A stretch of DNA of 64,000 bases. It comes from Ignavibacteriota bacterium (GTDB lineage Bacteria > Bacteroidota > Ignavibacteria > Ignavibacteriales > Ignavibacteriaceae). How positions within the stretch are numbered: position 1 is the first letter of the stretch; each line of letters starts with the position of its first letter. The notes beneath the pieces are model-generated. The model did no database searches. It saw only the letters and a program-made list of their open reading frames with translations, and had not been told where the DNA came from. Both the position numbers and the translations under genes were made by a program. Shown piece after piece: positions 18,251-28,540 of this stretch. The stretch covers positions 2,052,001-2,116,000 of the forward strand of contig CP053447.1 in NCBI GenBank assembly GCA_013285425.1, read 5' to 3'.

Positions 18251-19120
18251 TTAATGTTTCCAGCGTCTGTGCATCCAAAACCATTGTTCAGGATATTTTC
18301 TAATATAGCTTTCAAGATATTCGATCATCCGCTTAGAAAGTTCTATGATTTTCTCTTCATAGTTTTCTGGTAAATTATCTCTGCTGATTTCTTCAAGAAC
18401 TATTTTATATCTAAAATCGGGTTGTCTAACCGCAATTCCGATAATCAAAGGAGTATTCATTTTTAATGAAAGAACTGCTGGTCCAGTATAAACCGAAGTC
18501 TTTCTTCCAAAAAAATCAAGTTTAATACTTTCCTCAGGACCTCTTTGATCAGCTACCATTGCAACAATTTCTTTTTTCATCAGTACTGCAAACACATTTC
18601 TTATAGAAACTCCAAGTGTAACAACTTCATTATTCCATTTTGTTCTTACTTTATTCAGCCAATCATTAACAAGCGGATTACGCTGAGGTTTTACAATTAC
18701 AGAAAATTTTCTTTGTGTTATTAAACCTCCTGCTATTGCGCAATATTCCCAGTTACCAAAATGCGCCGACAGAACAATCAGTCCGTTATTTTCCAAATAC
18801 CTCTTTTCAAAAATATCCAGATTAAAAAACTTAACTATATCATTTAATTGTTCTTCAGTTGTCCAGGGTAAGTATAAAATCTCAACCAATGTAATTAAAA
18901 AACTATGAAAAGTATTAAAAGCTATTGTTCTAATTTCCTTTTCTGATTTGTCAGGAAAAGCCTTAGTAAGATTATCAATTACAACATCTTTTCGGATTGG
19001 AATAAAATAAAAAAACAGGTAAGCAAGAATCTTTGCAGTTTTATGCGACATCTTTAATCCAATTAAACGGCATAGATAGCTTAAAGCTAAAAATAATATG
19101 TACTCAATTCTATTTTTCAA
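18251..19120 (-). CDS. LpxL/HtrB-family lysophospholipid acyltransferase
   Basis: In this 289-residue protein the HX4E catalytic motif is HFGNWE in LSAHFGNWEYCA (about residue 121). Further family features are MVADQRGPEESIKLDFFG, and the C-terminal WFWMHRRWKH common to lipid A late acyltransferases. An N-terminal hydrophobic helix anchors it at the inner membrane. It likely adds a secondary acyl chain to a lipid A-like molecule. The start is TTG (19120) because an in-frame stop lies directly upstream and no ATG is near. First gene of the long minus-strand run. Confidence 0.9.
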   Translation of the reverse strand: MKNRIEYILFLALSYLCRLIGLKMSHKTAKILAYLFFYFIPIRKDVVIDNLTKAFPDKSEKEIRTIAFNTFHSFLITLVEILYLPWTTEEQLNDIVKFFNLDIFEKRYLENNGLIVLSAHFGNWEYCAIAGGLITQRKFSVIVKPQRNPLVNDWLNKVRTKWNNEVVTLGVSIRNVFAVLMKKEIVAMVADQRGPEESIKLDFFGRKTSVYTGPAVLSLKMNTPLIIGIAVRQPDFRYKIVLEEISRDNLPENYEEKIIELSKRMIEYLESYIRKYPEQWFWMHRRWKH

Positions 19121-19223
19121 TATTTAATTTTCTTACCAACGTAAAAATAATAAAAGAGAAGATATGCTGATGAGAATATCTAATACAAACCCCATAGAAA
19201 AATCAGAGAAAGTTAAAATTATT

Positions 19224-20591
19224 TTATCTGATTGTAATCCGCCTTAACCAGTTATCATCTCTTAACTCTCCACGCTTAGTAGAGTTAATCAAAGTATAAT
19301 CAGAAAAACCTGTCAGATCACCGAAGACAAAATAAATACCGCCTTCAATTTCAGTGTATTGCCAGATTTCGTAAGGTCTCGTTTCTAACTGATTAGGATA
19401 CCTCTCAATTTCAGTCGGTTCACCATAAAGCAAATAAATTCTTCCTCTATCGGTTTTCCATCCGGGCTTGCCCATCGAAGTAAACCTTTCGTTACTAAGA
19501 GCAACACGTTGTAAATACTGTCTGAAATATTCATTTTCCGGCAGAGATGAGTTTTCATCTTTTGCTTTCCAAAATTCATACATAAACTCTCTTTTACCGT
19601 CAATCGTATTTAACTTAACATATTTTTCCATATCATTTTTGCTTGCAATATATCTGGATTTATCAAACAGATCATCAAGCTCTTCTTCAGACATAGAACC
19701 AAACGCTGAGCTCAAAACAGAAGTGGTCGAAATTTCAAATGAGTCTTCAACCGCTATATCAGGATTATATACAAAAAACTTTTTGGCGGTTGATACTCCG
19801 ATATTTGCTGCACTATCTATCAATGAAATAACCAGAGTATAAGCATCTGTGGGGTATGTTGTTAAAATCTGTGAACCAACTTCAACCCGGCTGTCAGAAT
19901 TTCTTAAAAAGTATTTATGTTTTTCTTTAACAAGCTTTCCGCGGCTGTTATATAACATCTGGCTCATTTTAATTTGCGAACTTTTTAACAATTCAGACTG
20001 GAGGTTGTAAATTTCAATATAAAAGAATAATACAGGCTGTAATTTGCCAAAGACTAAGTTTGGAATTGGGATAACTTCATAGGAATTCTTATAAAATATA
20101 GAGTTTTTATTTTCACTCCCCTGAATCATTTTCGATGCAAGCTGAATATCACTGACATTTAAATTGTGGTACAAAAAAGGTATAATCTTTATCTCTTCAT
20201 TAATAACTCGCGATTTAGAAATATCAGTTAAATCACTTCCGGTTATTTGGCAATGGTAATTACCTTTAGGGATAATAAAACCCAATGTACCAACAAGCAT
20301 CTGATTAGATTCAAGACTGGTATCAATTTCGTGCTGAACCTTCCATTGATTGAAAACTACTGTATCTTCTGTCTCTGAGTTCTTTATAAAAATCTTTAAT
20401 AATCCCTGAAGATTTGTGTGTGCGTTTTCAGTGGTTACTTTTAATGATGCCTGATTAAACGAATAATACAACTCTAAAAAATTAGAACTGGAGTCATATC
20501 CGAATTGAGCATAGTCAAATTCAAAATCAAAGTTTGATTGAGATAAACCAGTAAATGTAAAGATTATAAAGGTGATAAAAATTTTCTTCAT
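19224..20591 (-). CDS. secreted GWxTD domain-containing protein
   Basis: From the ATG at 20591 (signal peptide MKKIFITFIIFTFTGLSQS) the protein has 455 residues. The C-terminal third is the GWxTD domain: a long helical segment (YVKLNTIDGKREFMYEFWKA), then GKPGWKTDRGRIYLLYGEP and PYEIWQYTEIEGGIYFVFGD. Proteins of this family are found in Bacteroidota and related phyla, often next to PorV/PorQ genes; their function is unknown. The N-terminal ~300 residues look beta-rich. A terminator hairpin lies 26 bases upstream of the ATG, separating it from the PorV-like gene. Confidence 0.88.
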   Translation of the reverse strand: MKKIFITFIIFTFTGLSQSNFDFEFDYAQFGYDSSSNFLELYYSFNQASLKVTTENAHTNLQGLLKIFIKNSETEDTVVFNQWKVQHEIDTSLESNQMLVGTLGFIIPKGNYHCQITGSDLTDISKSRVINEEIKIIPFLYHNLNVSDIQLASKMIQGSENKNSIFYKNSYEVIPIPNLVFGKLQPVLFFYIEIYNLQSELLKSSQIKMSQMLYNSRGKLVKEKHKYFLRNSDSRVEVGSQILTTYPTDAYTLVISLIDSAANIGVSTAKKFFVYNPDIAVEDSFEISTTSVLSSAFGSMSEEELDDLFDKSRYIASKNDMEKYVKLNTIDGKREFMYEFWKAKDENSSLPENEYFRQYLQRVALSNERFTSMGKPGWKTDRGRIYLLYGEPTEIERYPNQLETRPYEIWQYTEIEGGIYFVFGDLTGFSDYTLINSTKRGELRDDNWLRRITIR

Positions 20592-20616
20592 TCGGTTATT
20601 TTCCATATTAAACAAA

Positions 20617-20645
20617 AAAGCGTCTATTGTAACTAATAGACGCTT
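20617..20645 (-). terminator. intrinsic terminator after the PorV/PorQ gene
   Basis: On the minus strand AAAGCGTCTATT, a short loop and AATAGACGCTTT form a near-perfect 12-bp stem followed by a T run. It starts about 20 bases after the PorV-like stop codon and ends just before the GWxTD gene. Confidence 0.9.
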
Positions 20646-20666
20646 TAAATTTACATTATGTTTCTG

Positions 20667-21683
20667 TTATTGGAAAGATAATTTTACAGTGAAAATATGA
20701 TTAGAAGTTGGAAACTCCTTAACATCCCTGTAAGCATAATCAAATGAAACTCCAATATCAGAAAAATCATAATTTACACCGGCACCGGCTGTAAAGCCGT
20801 AGATTGATTCCTTAGTATTTTCTGTAAATAACTGATAACCGCCTCTAAGGAAAAAGGTATTCATATAGCCATATTCTAATCCAAAGTGAAGTTTGTTTTC
20901 TAACGAATTATTTGCTGTAAAAGCGCCTGCAAACATCAAATCATTTTCTTCATTGAGATTAAGTCCATATGCCAAACTAAGTTCAAAATAGCTTGGTATT
21001 TGGAATGACTCTGCTACAACCTCAAACATACCTGTTGGTGAACCCGGTTGTGAACCTTTGATATCAGACCTTTGGCGTAAATCTTGTCCACTAAAAACCA
21101 TATTGCTTCCAATATTTTTAACTGTGGCTCCAAGAGATATCTGCTCAGTAAATTTATATTGAACACCAGCATCAATCGCAAATCCAGTAGCAGATGTATT
21201 TCCTATTGTTTCAGAAAGCAACTTAACATTAGTTCCTATACTTACTCTGTCTGTAAGAACTTTAGAATAAGTTAGCCCAACAGTAACAAAACCTGGAGAA
21301 TAGGTACTTCCGGTGCCATCTGGAAGTTCATTAGTAGTAACTGGAATATTTCCTACATCCAAAGATTTAATGCTAAGAGCTATTGAGCCAAAATCACCTA
21401 AACTTGTACCAATAGCTAGATAAGAAATATTAATATCTGCTATGTAGTTCATATAACTAAACATTGCCTCAGTTCTTTGAGAAATGTCTAAACCAGCAGG
21501 ATTATAATATATAGATTCCAATCCCATCACATTAGCAACAAATGCCCCGCTGGTCGCAATACTACGGGCACCTACCGGAATAAGAAGTTCTTCTGCACCA
21601 TTAGTACCCTTTCTGGCAACATCTCCTGCATAAAGTAATGTTGCAAATCCAGCTGTTATCAGTAATAGAAAAATTTTTTTCAT
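20667..21683 (-). CDS. PorV/PorQ family outer membrane beta-barrel protein
   Basis: From the ATG at 21683 the protein has 338 residues and a signal peptide ending near YAGD. The mature N-terminus GTNGAEELLIPVGARSIATSG, with ESIYYNPAGLD, is the PorV/PorQ signature. The rest alternates hydrophobic and polar residues as in a FadL-like 14-strand barrel, ending in FTVKLSFQ with a terminal aromatic. PorV carries T9SS cargo from the translocon to the attachment complex at the outer membrane. Location next to large secreted proteins with T9SS-type C-termini fits this, although PorV paralogues of unknown role are common in this phylum. Confidence 0.88.
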   Translation of the reverse strand: MKKIFLLLITAGFATLLYAGDVARKGTNGAEELLIPVGARSIATSGAFVANVMGLESIYYNPAGLDISQRTEAMFSYMNYIADINISYLAIGTSLGDFGSIALSIKSLDVGNIPVTTNELPDGTGSTYSPGFVTVGLTYSKVLTDRVSIGTNVKLLSETIGNTSATGFAIDAGVQYKFTEQISLGATVKNIGSNMVFSGQDLRQRSDIKGSQPGSPTGMFEVVAESFQIPSYFELSLAYGLNLNEENDLMFAGAFTANNSLENKLHFGLEYGYMNTFFLRGGYQLFTENTKESIYGFTAGAGVNYDFSDIGVSFDYAYRDVKEFPTSNHIFTVKLSFQ

Positions 21684-21716
21684 TTTCAAACTCCGCGTAA
21701 TTAAATTATTGTTAAA

Positions 21717-21740
21717 GGTAGGATTTTATGAGATCCTACC
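21717..21740 (-). terminator. stem-loop between the large secreted protein and the PorV-like gene
   Basis: GGTAGGAT and ATCCTACC form a perfect 8-bp stem with an 8-base loop, 12 bases after the stop of the 1.2-kb-residue protein gene. On the minus strand it is followed by TTTAACAATAATTT, a weak U tract, so it may be a leaky terminator or an RNA-stability hairpin controlling the step from cargo to PorV-like gene. Confidence 0.6.
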
Positions 21741-21752
21741 TGTTAAAACTTC

Positions 21753-24700
21753 TTAGTACCTCTGCAATTGCTTTTGTGGCATAATTATAGAAAATTTCAA
21801 GACTTTCTCCCCGTAATCAGGGGCTGAAATCAGAGCTATATATAGCCCAGAAGCAACACGCAAACCGCTTTCATTTTGCAAATTCCATCTAATAAAAGGA
21901 GAAGTAGGGCTTGATTTATCCTGAGTGTTTAAAGTTCTCAGTAAAGTGCCCGACAATGAATAAATTTTAATTGTAACTTGTTCAGGTAAATTAGAGAATG
22001 TTACAAAAGGTTCATCAGCTGGTGAATTATTATAACTTGTTGCCGGGTTAAACCCATAAAGAGGATTTGGATAAACATTTACCTTGTTAAAAATATCCCG
22101 CTTCTCCTGATCAGTCAACTTACCACTTTCACGTGTCGTAAATGTAAATACATCTGCATCTGTATATGGATATCTTACCATTGGTACTGTGAATTTATCC
22201 CCGGGGGTATAAAATAAACCACTATTCTTACGCTGTAAACCTACTACATACATAGCATTAAACCAGGGAGATGCAGCAATTCTTCTTTGCTCATTGGTAA
22301 TTCCTGATGCATCTGATGGAATCGTAAATCCTCTAATAGGATCAGCCCATTCAGTTACTGTACCTGATTGTGTAGTAAACATACCGCCAGTATATTCAAT
22401 CTGATTACCTGTTGGATCATAAGGAGCATCGAATATTATAATTACTTCTCTTGATAAAAGCAGTGAATCGCCCGGGTCCCAATTACCATCAGGATTACCG
22501 AAATAAATTGTGTTTCCTGATTTTCTTCTTTCAATAAAACCAACTGCTAATTGTCTTGGGACATCCCCATATTTTTTATCTACATCCCAAGCAGTAAATG
22601 GAACATCAACAAATCCCTCTCCTAATTTACCAACAACTCCTTTTCCAACCGTATCAGTTTCAGTTATTGCTGAAGCATATCTATAACTATTTGGCTGAAT
22701 CAAGTTAGAACCAAGATAACCATTCAAATATCGATATGCTTTCCCTTGATCTCCAAATCTGATCTCTATAGTACGCAATCTATCAGCTCTTATTATAGTT
22801 GAACGGGCAGTACCCGGGAAAGGAGTAATAGGGCTGCTTTGAGGAATATCCAGACCCACATAATATATACCAGTTCCTTGTGCAGTTGAAAAAAGATCAT
22901 ACCACCTGTTATCTACTGGATCATAATGTAATTCTTGAGACTCATCATCGGCATTATTAAATGCAGTAGTTACTGGCTTTACTTTTAATAAAAATCCGTC
23001 TATTGGAGTACCACCATAATTTATTAAGTTAAAATCATAAGTCTTTGAAGAATCAATCAGGACTTTATTAATAGTATTATCCTTCAGTCTCCAGAAAGGC
23101 ATGTATGATGTTGTTGGGGGTGCTGCCAGGTCCTTAAAAAACTCGACAGAATATTCGTGACCTTTCAGTGCAGTTTCATCTGCAACCAGATATTTTACAT
23201 CGCCACTTGAATATCCAGATATTTTTGTTCCATCCAATTGAGTTAAACCGGGATGATACAAATCTTCACCAAAAACTACGGTAATAATCTGCGTCTGCCC
23301 GGCGTATATTTCTTGAAGTGGTTGGAGAAGATTAAACTCTTCATAGGCGCTGTTTTCCATATAATCGCCGCTTCCTCCATAAACACCGGTCGCTTTATTT
23401 ACTATAGCATTATGATTCAAGGAATATTGAGTAATCCCAAAATAATACTCTTTACCTTTCACAAGAGGTTCATCTGTAAAAGGATCTTTATTTATTATTA
23501 ATTTAATCCTTCCTTTCTCAGGATCTGCATAAAATGTGGAGTCAAGTATATTTTCATCAGGCGCTACTGATCTTCTTAAATTTACTCCACCGTTTGAGCT
23601 TATGTAATATAAATTTTTAATTGTGTCAACACCATTAGTCACTGAGTAATTTGCCAACTCAGTTATATTATTTTCACCTCCTATGGTCTGAGTGGAGGAA
23701 TTAGTCCTGAAAGCATTAACATAAAAACCATGTATCCATCTGTTTATGTTCAGTACTGTATCTTCACCTCTATACCTAATATTATCACCTGGGTTTTGGC
23801 CAATAGGCAAAACACCGTTAGCTGCAGTTAGCCAGGTAAGATCAATAAAATCTTCACCTGTTTTAACTTCATAGGCAATTGGTGGTGGCGGTGGAGGAGA
23901 GGGGAAATTATTATCAAAAATATCCTGAGCAACATCGTTTATCTCACGAGCAACAGTTATAGAATTAAGGCGATCTATACCACGACCAACAACATAAGCA
24001 ACAACAATCTCTTTTTCTATTAAACGGCCCTTATCTCTGTTTTCCTGTGTATCTTTCCATAAAGTAAAAGGTCCGGTATTAGACATTTGTCTTACATCCC
24101 AGGGCTGATTTCCTATCCAGCCAACATTTGTTACAGGATCGCCAGAAAACCAAAATGCTGGATTAACTGTATTACAATCAACACCACCAAGCACACTTCC
24201 AACTGCAAAAGTACAGGGATCAACTTCCTGACCATTACTTTTTAAGCCAAGCATAAAATTTCGTGCCTGATTATGATTATCGGGATCAACAAGGTCTCTA
24301 TCTGAATAACCATTAAAATATTCAATTACTGAAGATAACGGTTGATTCCTTGCTCCAGGATAATCAACCCTCCCTATATTTCTACCTCTAACACTATAAG
24401 CGGTATCAAGTGGAGTATCCACTCCATCAGTATATTCTCCGTCACCATCGTTGTCAACAAAAGTTACTCCGGGTAGGTATTCTGTTGGTCCAGAAAAGAA
24501 TGTTGCAAAAAATGCAGGAGGATTATTACCATAAGTTACACCACCAGCCGCTTTGTAAGTGTATATTGCATTTCTAAAAGTATCTGATCCAACTAAATCC
24601 AGACTATGATCATTTTCTCCAATATCAGGATCAGCCCAGACACCAAAATAAACATCATCAAGTTTATTAGGTTCAGTCGGTTTATTAAGTCCGACATACT

Positions 24701-25406
24701 TAATTCGGTATCTAAAGAAAATAATATTACCAATTGCACTTTTTGAATTAAGAGCAAAAGCTGTCTGTCTTATCTCAATACCAAGAGGAGCTACCGCATT
24801 CCATCTTCTACCTGCTTGAGGTACACCATCATTATAAACACACCATACTGTTTCATCTCCGAGTATGTCTGGTATATCTATTGAAGGATCATAAAATCCA
24901 TCTCCATCAACATCGTAGAAATCAGCTCCAAGTGCAACAGCATCTGCCCAATCCTGATAAGCTTTTCCGCCCGGTGCATCACTACGTTTTACAACGTACA
25001 TTTCTGCACCTGTTTGGTCTCCAACAATACCAGGTACGTAATCTTCTACAAGACTAGCTGAAGCTACTGCATTTGCAAATAAAGTGCCCCCGGCATATCC
25101 ACTTAACATAAAGCCACCTGAAAACAAAAAAGTGGATTCATCAAATCTGCCTTGTGACCCTTCAGGTGGTATATTGACATCTGCAATCTTACCACTTCTG
25201 TTCATTGGCATATTAATATTATTAATATTTAATCTGTATGCATCTCCGTATTTACCACCTTCAGAACTGACTTTTGCAAGTTTATAAATTTTCGGAGAAG
25301 TTGTTTTACCTGATTTATCACCTTCTGTAAAACCAAGCGAAAGTACTACTATTCCGATTAGCAATAACCAAAATCGGTACTTAAATATATATTTAGTTTT
25401 TATCAT
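21753..25406 (-). CDS. very large secreted protein with T9SS-type C-terminal domain
   Basis: The ATG at 25406 is preferred (AGGAAG eight bases upstream); an in-frame ATG lies five codons earlier. The protein has about 1217 residues with a signal-anchor-like N-terminus (YRFWLLLIGIVVLSLGF), then a long beta-rich region rich in Asp/Gly turns such as DVDGDGFYDPSIDIPDILGD and DNDGDGEYTDGVDTP, which look like Ca2+-binding loops. A proline tract (PSPPPPPPIAYEV) precedes an Ig/FN3-like segment. The C-terminus VYPNPLYGFNPA ... ITIKIYSLSGTLLRTL-like ... ASGLYIALISAP resembles a divergent type A sorting domain. It sits between a TonB receptor and a PorV-like gene. Function unknown. Confidence 0.85.
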   Translation of the reverse strand: MIKTKYIFKYRFWLLLIGIVVLSLGFTEGDKSGKTTSPKIYKLAKVSSEGGKYGDAYRLNINNINMPMNRSGKIADVNIPPEGSQGRFDESTFLFSGGFMLSGYAGGTLFANAVASASLVEDYVPGIVGDQTGAEMYVVKRSDAPGGKAYQDWADAVALGADFYDVDGDGFYDPSIDIPDILGDETVWCVYNDGVPQAGRRWNAVAPLGIEIRQTAFALNSKSAIGNIIFFRYRIKYVGLNKPTEPNKLDDVYFGVWADPDIGENDHSLDLVGSDTFRNAIYTYKAAGGVTYGNNPPAFFATFFSGPTEYLPGVTFVDNDGDGEYTDGVDTPLDTAYSVRGRNIGRVDYPGARNQPLSSVIEYFNGYSDRDLVDPDNHNQARNFMLGLKSNGQEVDPCTFAVGSVLGGVDCNTVNPAFWFSGDPVTNVGWIGNQPWDVRQMSNTGPFTLWKDTQENRDKGRLIEKEIVVAYVVGRGIDRLNSITVAREINDVAQDIFDNNFPSPPPPPPIAYEVKTGEDFIDLTWLTAANGVLPIGQNPGDNIRYRGEDTVLNINRWIHGFYVNAFRTNSSTQTIGGENNITELANYSVTNGVDTIKNLYYISSNGGVNLRRSVAPDENILDSTFYADPEKGRIKLIINKDPFTDEPLVKGKEYYFGITQYSLNHNAIVNKATGVYGGSGDYMENSAYEEFNLLQPLQEIYAGQTQIITVVFGEDLYHPGLTQLDGTKISGYSSGDVKYLVADETALKGHEYSVEFFKDLAAPPTTSYMPFWRLKDNTINKVLIDSSKTYDFNLINYGGTPIDGFLLKVKPVTTAFNNADDESQELHYDPVDNRWYDLFSTAQGTGIYYVGLDIPQSSPITPFPGTARSTIIRADRLRTIEIRFGDQGKAYRYLNGYLGSNLIQPNSYRYASAITETDTVGKGVVGKLGEGFVDVPFTAWDVDKKYGDVPRQLAVGFIERRKSGNTIYFGNPDGNWDPGDSLLLSREVIIIFDAPYDPTGNQIEYTGGMFTTQSGTVTEWADPIRGFTIPSDASGITNEQRRIAASPWFNAMYVVGLQRKNSGLFYTPGDKFTVPMVRYPYTDADVFTFTTRESGKLTDQEKRDIFNKVNVYPNPLYGFNPATSYNNSPADEPFVTFSNLPEQVTIKIYSLSGTLLRTLNTQDKSSPTSPFIRWNLQNESGLRVASGLYIALISAPDYGEKVLKFSIIMPQKQLQRY

Positions 25407-25443
25407 TATTATCTTCCTCATAAGAGTTAAAAGTATCAGATAA

Positions 25444-28372
25444 TTACAAACTGATATTATTAAAATTTACCTTTATCCCAAGTTTTATAAGTCTTGGAAT
25501 ACCAAAGTTCCAGGGATTCCTTTCTAAACTTTCATAATCCTGACGCCAACTTTCACCGGCAAGTTTTACTGCATTTCTACCGTTAGGAGTATTTAACCAA
25601 TCGGTGGTTAAAGGATCACCTGTTGAACGATAAACTCCTATAACATTATCGGCATCAAGTAAGTTTTCTATCCATAGATATGGTGAAATTGATATAAAAT
25701 CATCAATCATAAAAGATTTTTCCAACTTTAAATCAATCCTGAAACTGCTTGGTCCATACGCTGAATTAATGTATCCTAGATTCTCAGCAAGAATACTGTT
25801 ATCACCCAATAAATTCCATTGAGTAACAGGAGTATATGGTCGTCCGCTATTGAATGAAAATAGGAAGTTTGCATTGAACATTTCAAATATGCCCAACTCA
25901 CCTTTAGGAACATAAAAATCTAAATTTACAACAAGTGTATGTTTCTGATCAAAACTTAAAGGTGCAATAACTTTCGGAGGAAGGTTGTCAAGATTCCTAA
26001 ATACTGATGTTTGACTTGAACTTGTTGATGAACCAGTTCCCTCAGCTATTTGATATGTATATTGAGCTGTTAGACTGAAAAAACTTAAACGTGTAACATC
26101 CAAAGAAAACAAAAGGCCTTTAGTTGTTCCAAAGTCTGTGTTTTCAGGATAGATTGCTGTACGTATACTACCGCCTTCCATCTGTCTCCACTGATGCATT
26201 TGAACATTTACCAGATCTCGAATATTTTTATAAAATACAGTAACATTCAAAGCAGCATGACCATCAGCCAGCAATTGACGGAAACCAAGTTCATACTGTG
26301 TGGTCTCTTCAGGTTTTAAACTACCGTTAAAACCATTCTGTGGATCGAATCTACCTGGCAGGAATCCATTATAATCATATGGTCCGAAATAAACATCATT
26401 TAATATTGGAGCCTGAATAAATCTGCCATATTGAGCATGGAAAACTGTACCTTCAGTTACTGGAAAACCTATTCCAATACGAGGTGAAACTTCAACAATC
26501 ACATCTCTTCTTTTAAAATCATTCATAGTAAAGTATTGACCATTAGCATATGGTATTTCAGGATTCCTTAGTTCATAAGATTTGAAATCAAAAAAATCTG
26601 TTCTTAAACCAATATTTAACACAAGATCTTTTAGCTCAAACCTATCTTGAAAATAAAAATATCCAATGATAGGTTTATAAGGTCTTTGAAGAGGAGCTAA
26701 TTCACTTCCATCGTTAAAATCAGACCCAATTTTGTTCTGACCAGTTACATCATAGCCATAAACAAATGGTTCCAATTTCTTGAATTTTTCTTCTTTCGTC
26801 AAATGAGTACTATCATTATAAAGTGCGTATTGATGAGCATATACTCCATAACCTCTCACTACATCCTGAGAGATTCCTGCTCCAAATTCTAATAGATGAT
26901 TACCGAGTTGTGATGTTATATCAAGATCAACATTAACTGCATCATCACCTCTATGTTGATATAATCCCGTAGCCCATCCGTATGGTCTGAATATACCGGT
27001 TTCATCTGAATTTGCAGCTATTACATCTCCCATGGCGTTACGTATAGGAATATTATTCTCATCAACTCTTGCAGTCCTGTAACCATCACCATATAAATGA
27101 ATACCTAAGGTATTGATCCAAGTTAAACTATCTCCATAGGCAGCCAAATTATCTTTAAAAAAAAGGATTGAACCTTTTAAATTCATAAGATCTATATCCA
27201 ATGTTAATATTCCAGAAGGTGTTTGAACTAAAAGTATGACTTAACCTGGCATTAAAAGAATAATTACTTTCACTAAAGCCATCGGCAAATTTAGAATCTT
27301 GTTTAATAAATTGGGTACCAGTACCCAAGCTAAATATTGTGTAGTTACGAGCATTATATAGCCCGCTGAGGATTAAAGAAAAATCTCCCATCCTATGAGT
27401 TGTTTTTCCAGAAAGTCGCCAGGCATCTGAATTATTATCAGGAGTATAGTCATAGGTTTTCTCAATGGATGGAAATTCAAAAGGTATTGCCAGGGGTCTA
27501 TCATCCAATGACCATTGTCTTTCAGCAGATAAAAAGAAAGTATGATTAGAATTATCCGGTAAAAAAGGACCGCTTAAAGTCCCGGTATATAAATTGTACC
27601 CGAATTTATCTGTAAATGTCGAAGTAACCACATCAGCTAGAATATTATATGTTGGTTGACCGGATTTTGTTGTAACACTAACTATTCCTGATTGTGCCTG
27701 ACCATATTTTGCTTCATAACCACCAACTTGAAAAGAAATTTGATCAATAGCACTATTACTTACCTGAGATGCGCTGCTTCGGTTATATAGGTTATTCTGC
27801 GGTACGCCATCTATTATGTATAACACCTCACCACTTCGTCCACCACGAACATTTATCGAAGCATTTCCTGATTGACCTCCACTACCTTCTAATACCACTA
27901 CGCCTGCTTGTAAGGAAGAAATGTTAGCTACACCTCTAACAGGCATTCTGGATATCTGATCAGCATCTACAACTTTAACAGTATTAGTTGCTTTAGATTC
28001 AAAAAGCTTTTTATCTTCAACGATTATTTCCGGTAAACTAAAATCAGTAGAAAGTTCAATGTTAAGTTCATAGGTAATATTACCAACTACTCTTACTTCC
28101 TGAATTGTTTTACTAGCATAGCCTACATAGCTGACTTTGACATCGTATGTTCCGGGAGTAATATTAAGTATATAATAGTTACCATCAATATCTGTTGCGG
28201 CACCTAAATTAGTATTAAGTATAACAATATTAGCACCAATTAAAGGTTCCTTAGTTACTGCATCTGTTACATTACCAGTAATTTTGCCTACTCCCATTTG
28301 AGCAAATAATATAGAAACAGGCATAAAAACAAAGATAAATGATGCCAGAAGATTTGTAAAATATTTATTCAT
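25444..28372 (-). pseudogene. TonB-dependent receptor with CarboxypepD_reg-like domain, frameshifted in a T8 tract
   Basis: The ATG at 28372 follows GAGAAGAG. Residues 1-~25 are a signal peptide. A carboxypeptidase-regulatory-like domain follows (GKITGNVTDAVTKEPLIGANI ... YYILNITPGTYDVKVSYVGY), then a plug domain (about 130-240: SLQAGVVVLEGSGGQSGNASINVRGGRSGEVLYIIDGVPQN) and the barrel. The frame stops after KRFNPFF at 27155, and the same barrel continues in another frame (KDNLAAYGDS ... LIKLGIKVNFNNISL) to 25444. Removing one T from the T8 run (27157-27164 on the + strand) joins them into a ~975-residue receptor. This is the SusC-like architecture, with no SusD homologue visible. Sequencing error, decay and phase variation are all possible. 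Confidence 0.88.
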
Positions 28373-28540
28373 CTCTTCTCCACAAAATGTTATTTATTCA
28401 TATTTTCTGAAAATAGAATGTGTTTATATATTCAGAATAAAAATTAAGAACAAATTTTAGTTTCTTAAAAAGAACGGGCGAATTATCTATAATAATTATT
28501 GATAACCCACCCGCTACATAATAACTACACAAAGATAATT

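Noticed and set aside
28478..28525. Terminator in the gap before the TonB receptor gene
   Set aside because: The imperfect GCGGGT...CCCGT pairing is interrupted and has no T run; too weak to annotate.
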